A stretch of 64,000 nt of DNA. Source: Neptunicoccus cionae. Lineage in GTDB: Bacteria; Pseudomonadota; Alphaproteobacteria; Rhodobacterales; Rhodobacteraceae. The position numbers and the translations under genes are program-made. Positions 63,311 to 64,000 of this stretch are shown piece after piece. How positions within the stretch are numbered: the stretch's first letter is position 1; each line of letters opens with the position of its first letter. The stretch covers positions 248,001-312,000 of the forward strand of contig NZ_BMKA01000004.1 of the NCBI RefSeq assembly GCF_014643735.1, read 5' to 3'. The notes under the pieces were generated by a model that had not been told where the DNA came from, searched no databases, and was given only the letters and a program-made list of their open reading frames with translations.

Positions 63311-64000
63311 ATGGCTAAAAACGTGCTCTTTATTATGTGCGACCAACTGCGCTGGGACTATCTGTCTTGTGCAGGCCATCCCCATCTGGATACGCCCCAT
63401 ATCGACGCGCTTGCCAAACGGGGTGTCCGCTTTGATCGCGCCTATGTGCAATCCACAATCTGCGGTCCCTCGCGGATGTCGTTTTATACCGGACGATATG
63501 TCAGCTCCCACGGCTCTACGTGGAATAACATCCCTCTAAAAGTCGGGGAGATGACGCTGGGCGATCATCTGCGCCCCCTTGGCGTGCGCACTGCACTTTG
63601 TGGCAAGACACATATGTCTGCGGACGTGGAAGGGATGAAGCGTCTCGGCCTTGCCCCTGACAGCGAAATCGGTGCGCTGGTCTCGGAATGCGGTTTTGAA
63701 CCTTACGAGCGCGATGACGGTCTGCATCCGAGCGCGCGCAAGAAGAAGCGCAACGAAAACTATAAAGACTACATGAAGGATAAGGGCTGGGAGGATGAGA
63801 ATCCTTGGGAAAGCGTCGCCAACAGCGGTGAGGACGAAGACGGCAACCTGCTAAGCGGCTGGTTTCTGGACAATTCCGATCAGGCAGCGCGGGCAGAGGA
63901 GGAGGACTCCGAAACGCCCTACATCACCCGCCGCGCGATGGATTTTATCCAAGAGGCCGGCGATACCCCGTGGTGTCTTCACCTCAGTTACATCAAACCC
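63311..64000 (+). CDS. Sulfatase-family hydrolase, 3' end outside the window
   Basis: 230 residues visible from ATG 63311. Alkaline-phosphatase superfamily: metal-binding VLFIMCDQLRWD with D11, and the formylglycine signature C-x-P-x-R as CGPSR (51-55) followed by MSFYTGRY, so the enzyme needs Cys-to-formylglycine maturation. The start resembles both type I sulfatases and phosphonate monoester hydrolases; the visible part does not decide. It sits 71 bases after the TAXI gene and probably cleaves an ester imported by that TRAP system. No signal peptide, so it acts in the cytoplasm. Confidence 0.9.
   Translation, partial: MAKNVLFIMCDQLRWDYLSCAGHPHLDTPHIDALAKRGVRFDRAYVQSTICGPSRMSFYTGRYVSSHGSTWNNIPLKVGEMTLGDHLRPLGVRTALCGKTHMSADVEGMKRLGLAPDSEIGALVSECGFEPYERDDGLHPSARKKKRNENYKDYMKDKGWEDENPWESVANSGEDEDGNLLSGWFLDNSDQAARAEEEDSETPYITRRAMDFIQEAGDTPWCLHLSYIKP

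Noticed and set aside
1-64000. tRNA, rRNA, insertion sequences and CRISPR arrays
   Set aside because: No cloverleaf-like sequence, transposase gene, terminal inverted repeats or regularly spaced direct repeats were seen on reading both strands.

Overview
The window looks like part of the chromosome of a Rhodobacterales (Roseobacter-group) alphaproteobacterium. The reasons are the gene content and order: a glpD-S-T-P-Q-U-V-K glycerol operon of the rhizobial type, an smo/mtl polyol operon of the Rhodobacter type, and pmtA-type phosphatidylcholine synthesis beside psd and pssA. Many ABC, TTT and TRAP importers sit next to catabolic enzymes, as is usual in that group. Genes are densely packed with many 1-4 bp stop/start overlaps. 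No rRNA, tRNA, insertion sequence, prophage or CRISPR was seen.

Layout. 1-10068 (minus): glycerol uptake and catabolism, read from glpD down to glpK and an iron-type alcohol dehydrogenase cut by the window edge. 10362-14815 (plus): glpR, two orphan permeases closely resembling GlpP and GlpQ, a PNPOx-like protein and a class II HMG-CoA reductase. 14917-19369 (minus): hutI-hutH-hutU. 19621-23398 (plus): psd-pssA-pmtA, then a DUF2946-like protein, a PCu(A)C copper chaperone and a SCO1/SenC protein. 23476-31113 (minus): xdhA-xdhB-xdhC, a purine permease and guanine deaminase, with a divergent LysR regulator. 32202-35350: a class IV aminotransferase divergent from a GntR regulator, which converges on kynureninase. 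35512-43980 (minus): a peptide-type ABC importer followed by a signal-less gamma-glutamyltransferase and an M20 peptidase, with a divergent IclR regulator. 45053-46126: a lone sulfotransferase-like gene. 46133-53910 (minus): LacI-type regulator, smoEFGK, mannitol 2-dehydrogenase and fructokinase. 54087-56119 (minus): hippurate-hydrolase-like amidohydrolase and siderophore-interacting protein. 56221-60202 (minus): IclR regulator and tctCBA. 60327-64000 (plus): fused TRAP permease, TAXI binding protein and a sulfatase-family hydrolase running off the window.

The theme is scavenging of small organic molecules (glycerol, histidine, purines, tryptophan/kynurenine, peptides, polyols, carboxylates, possibly sulfate or phosphonate esters). 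The clearest unusual signals are four. The GlpS/GlpT ATPase pair carries complementary degenerate motifs, predicting one good and one dead ATP site. An orphan GlpP/GlpQ-like permease pair is co-transcribed with glpR. Gamma-glutamyltransferase and peptidase genes are built into a peptide ABC operon. A strong RNA hairpin lies immediately after each of the five solute-binding-protein genes. Several near-perfect palindromes lie beside regulator genes and are good operator candidates.
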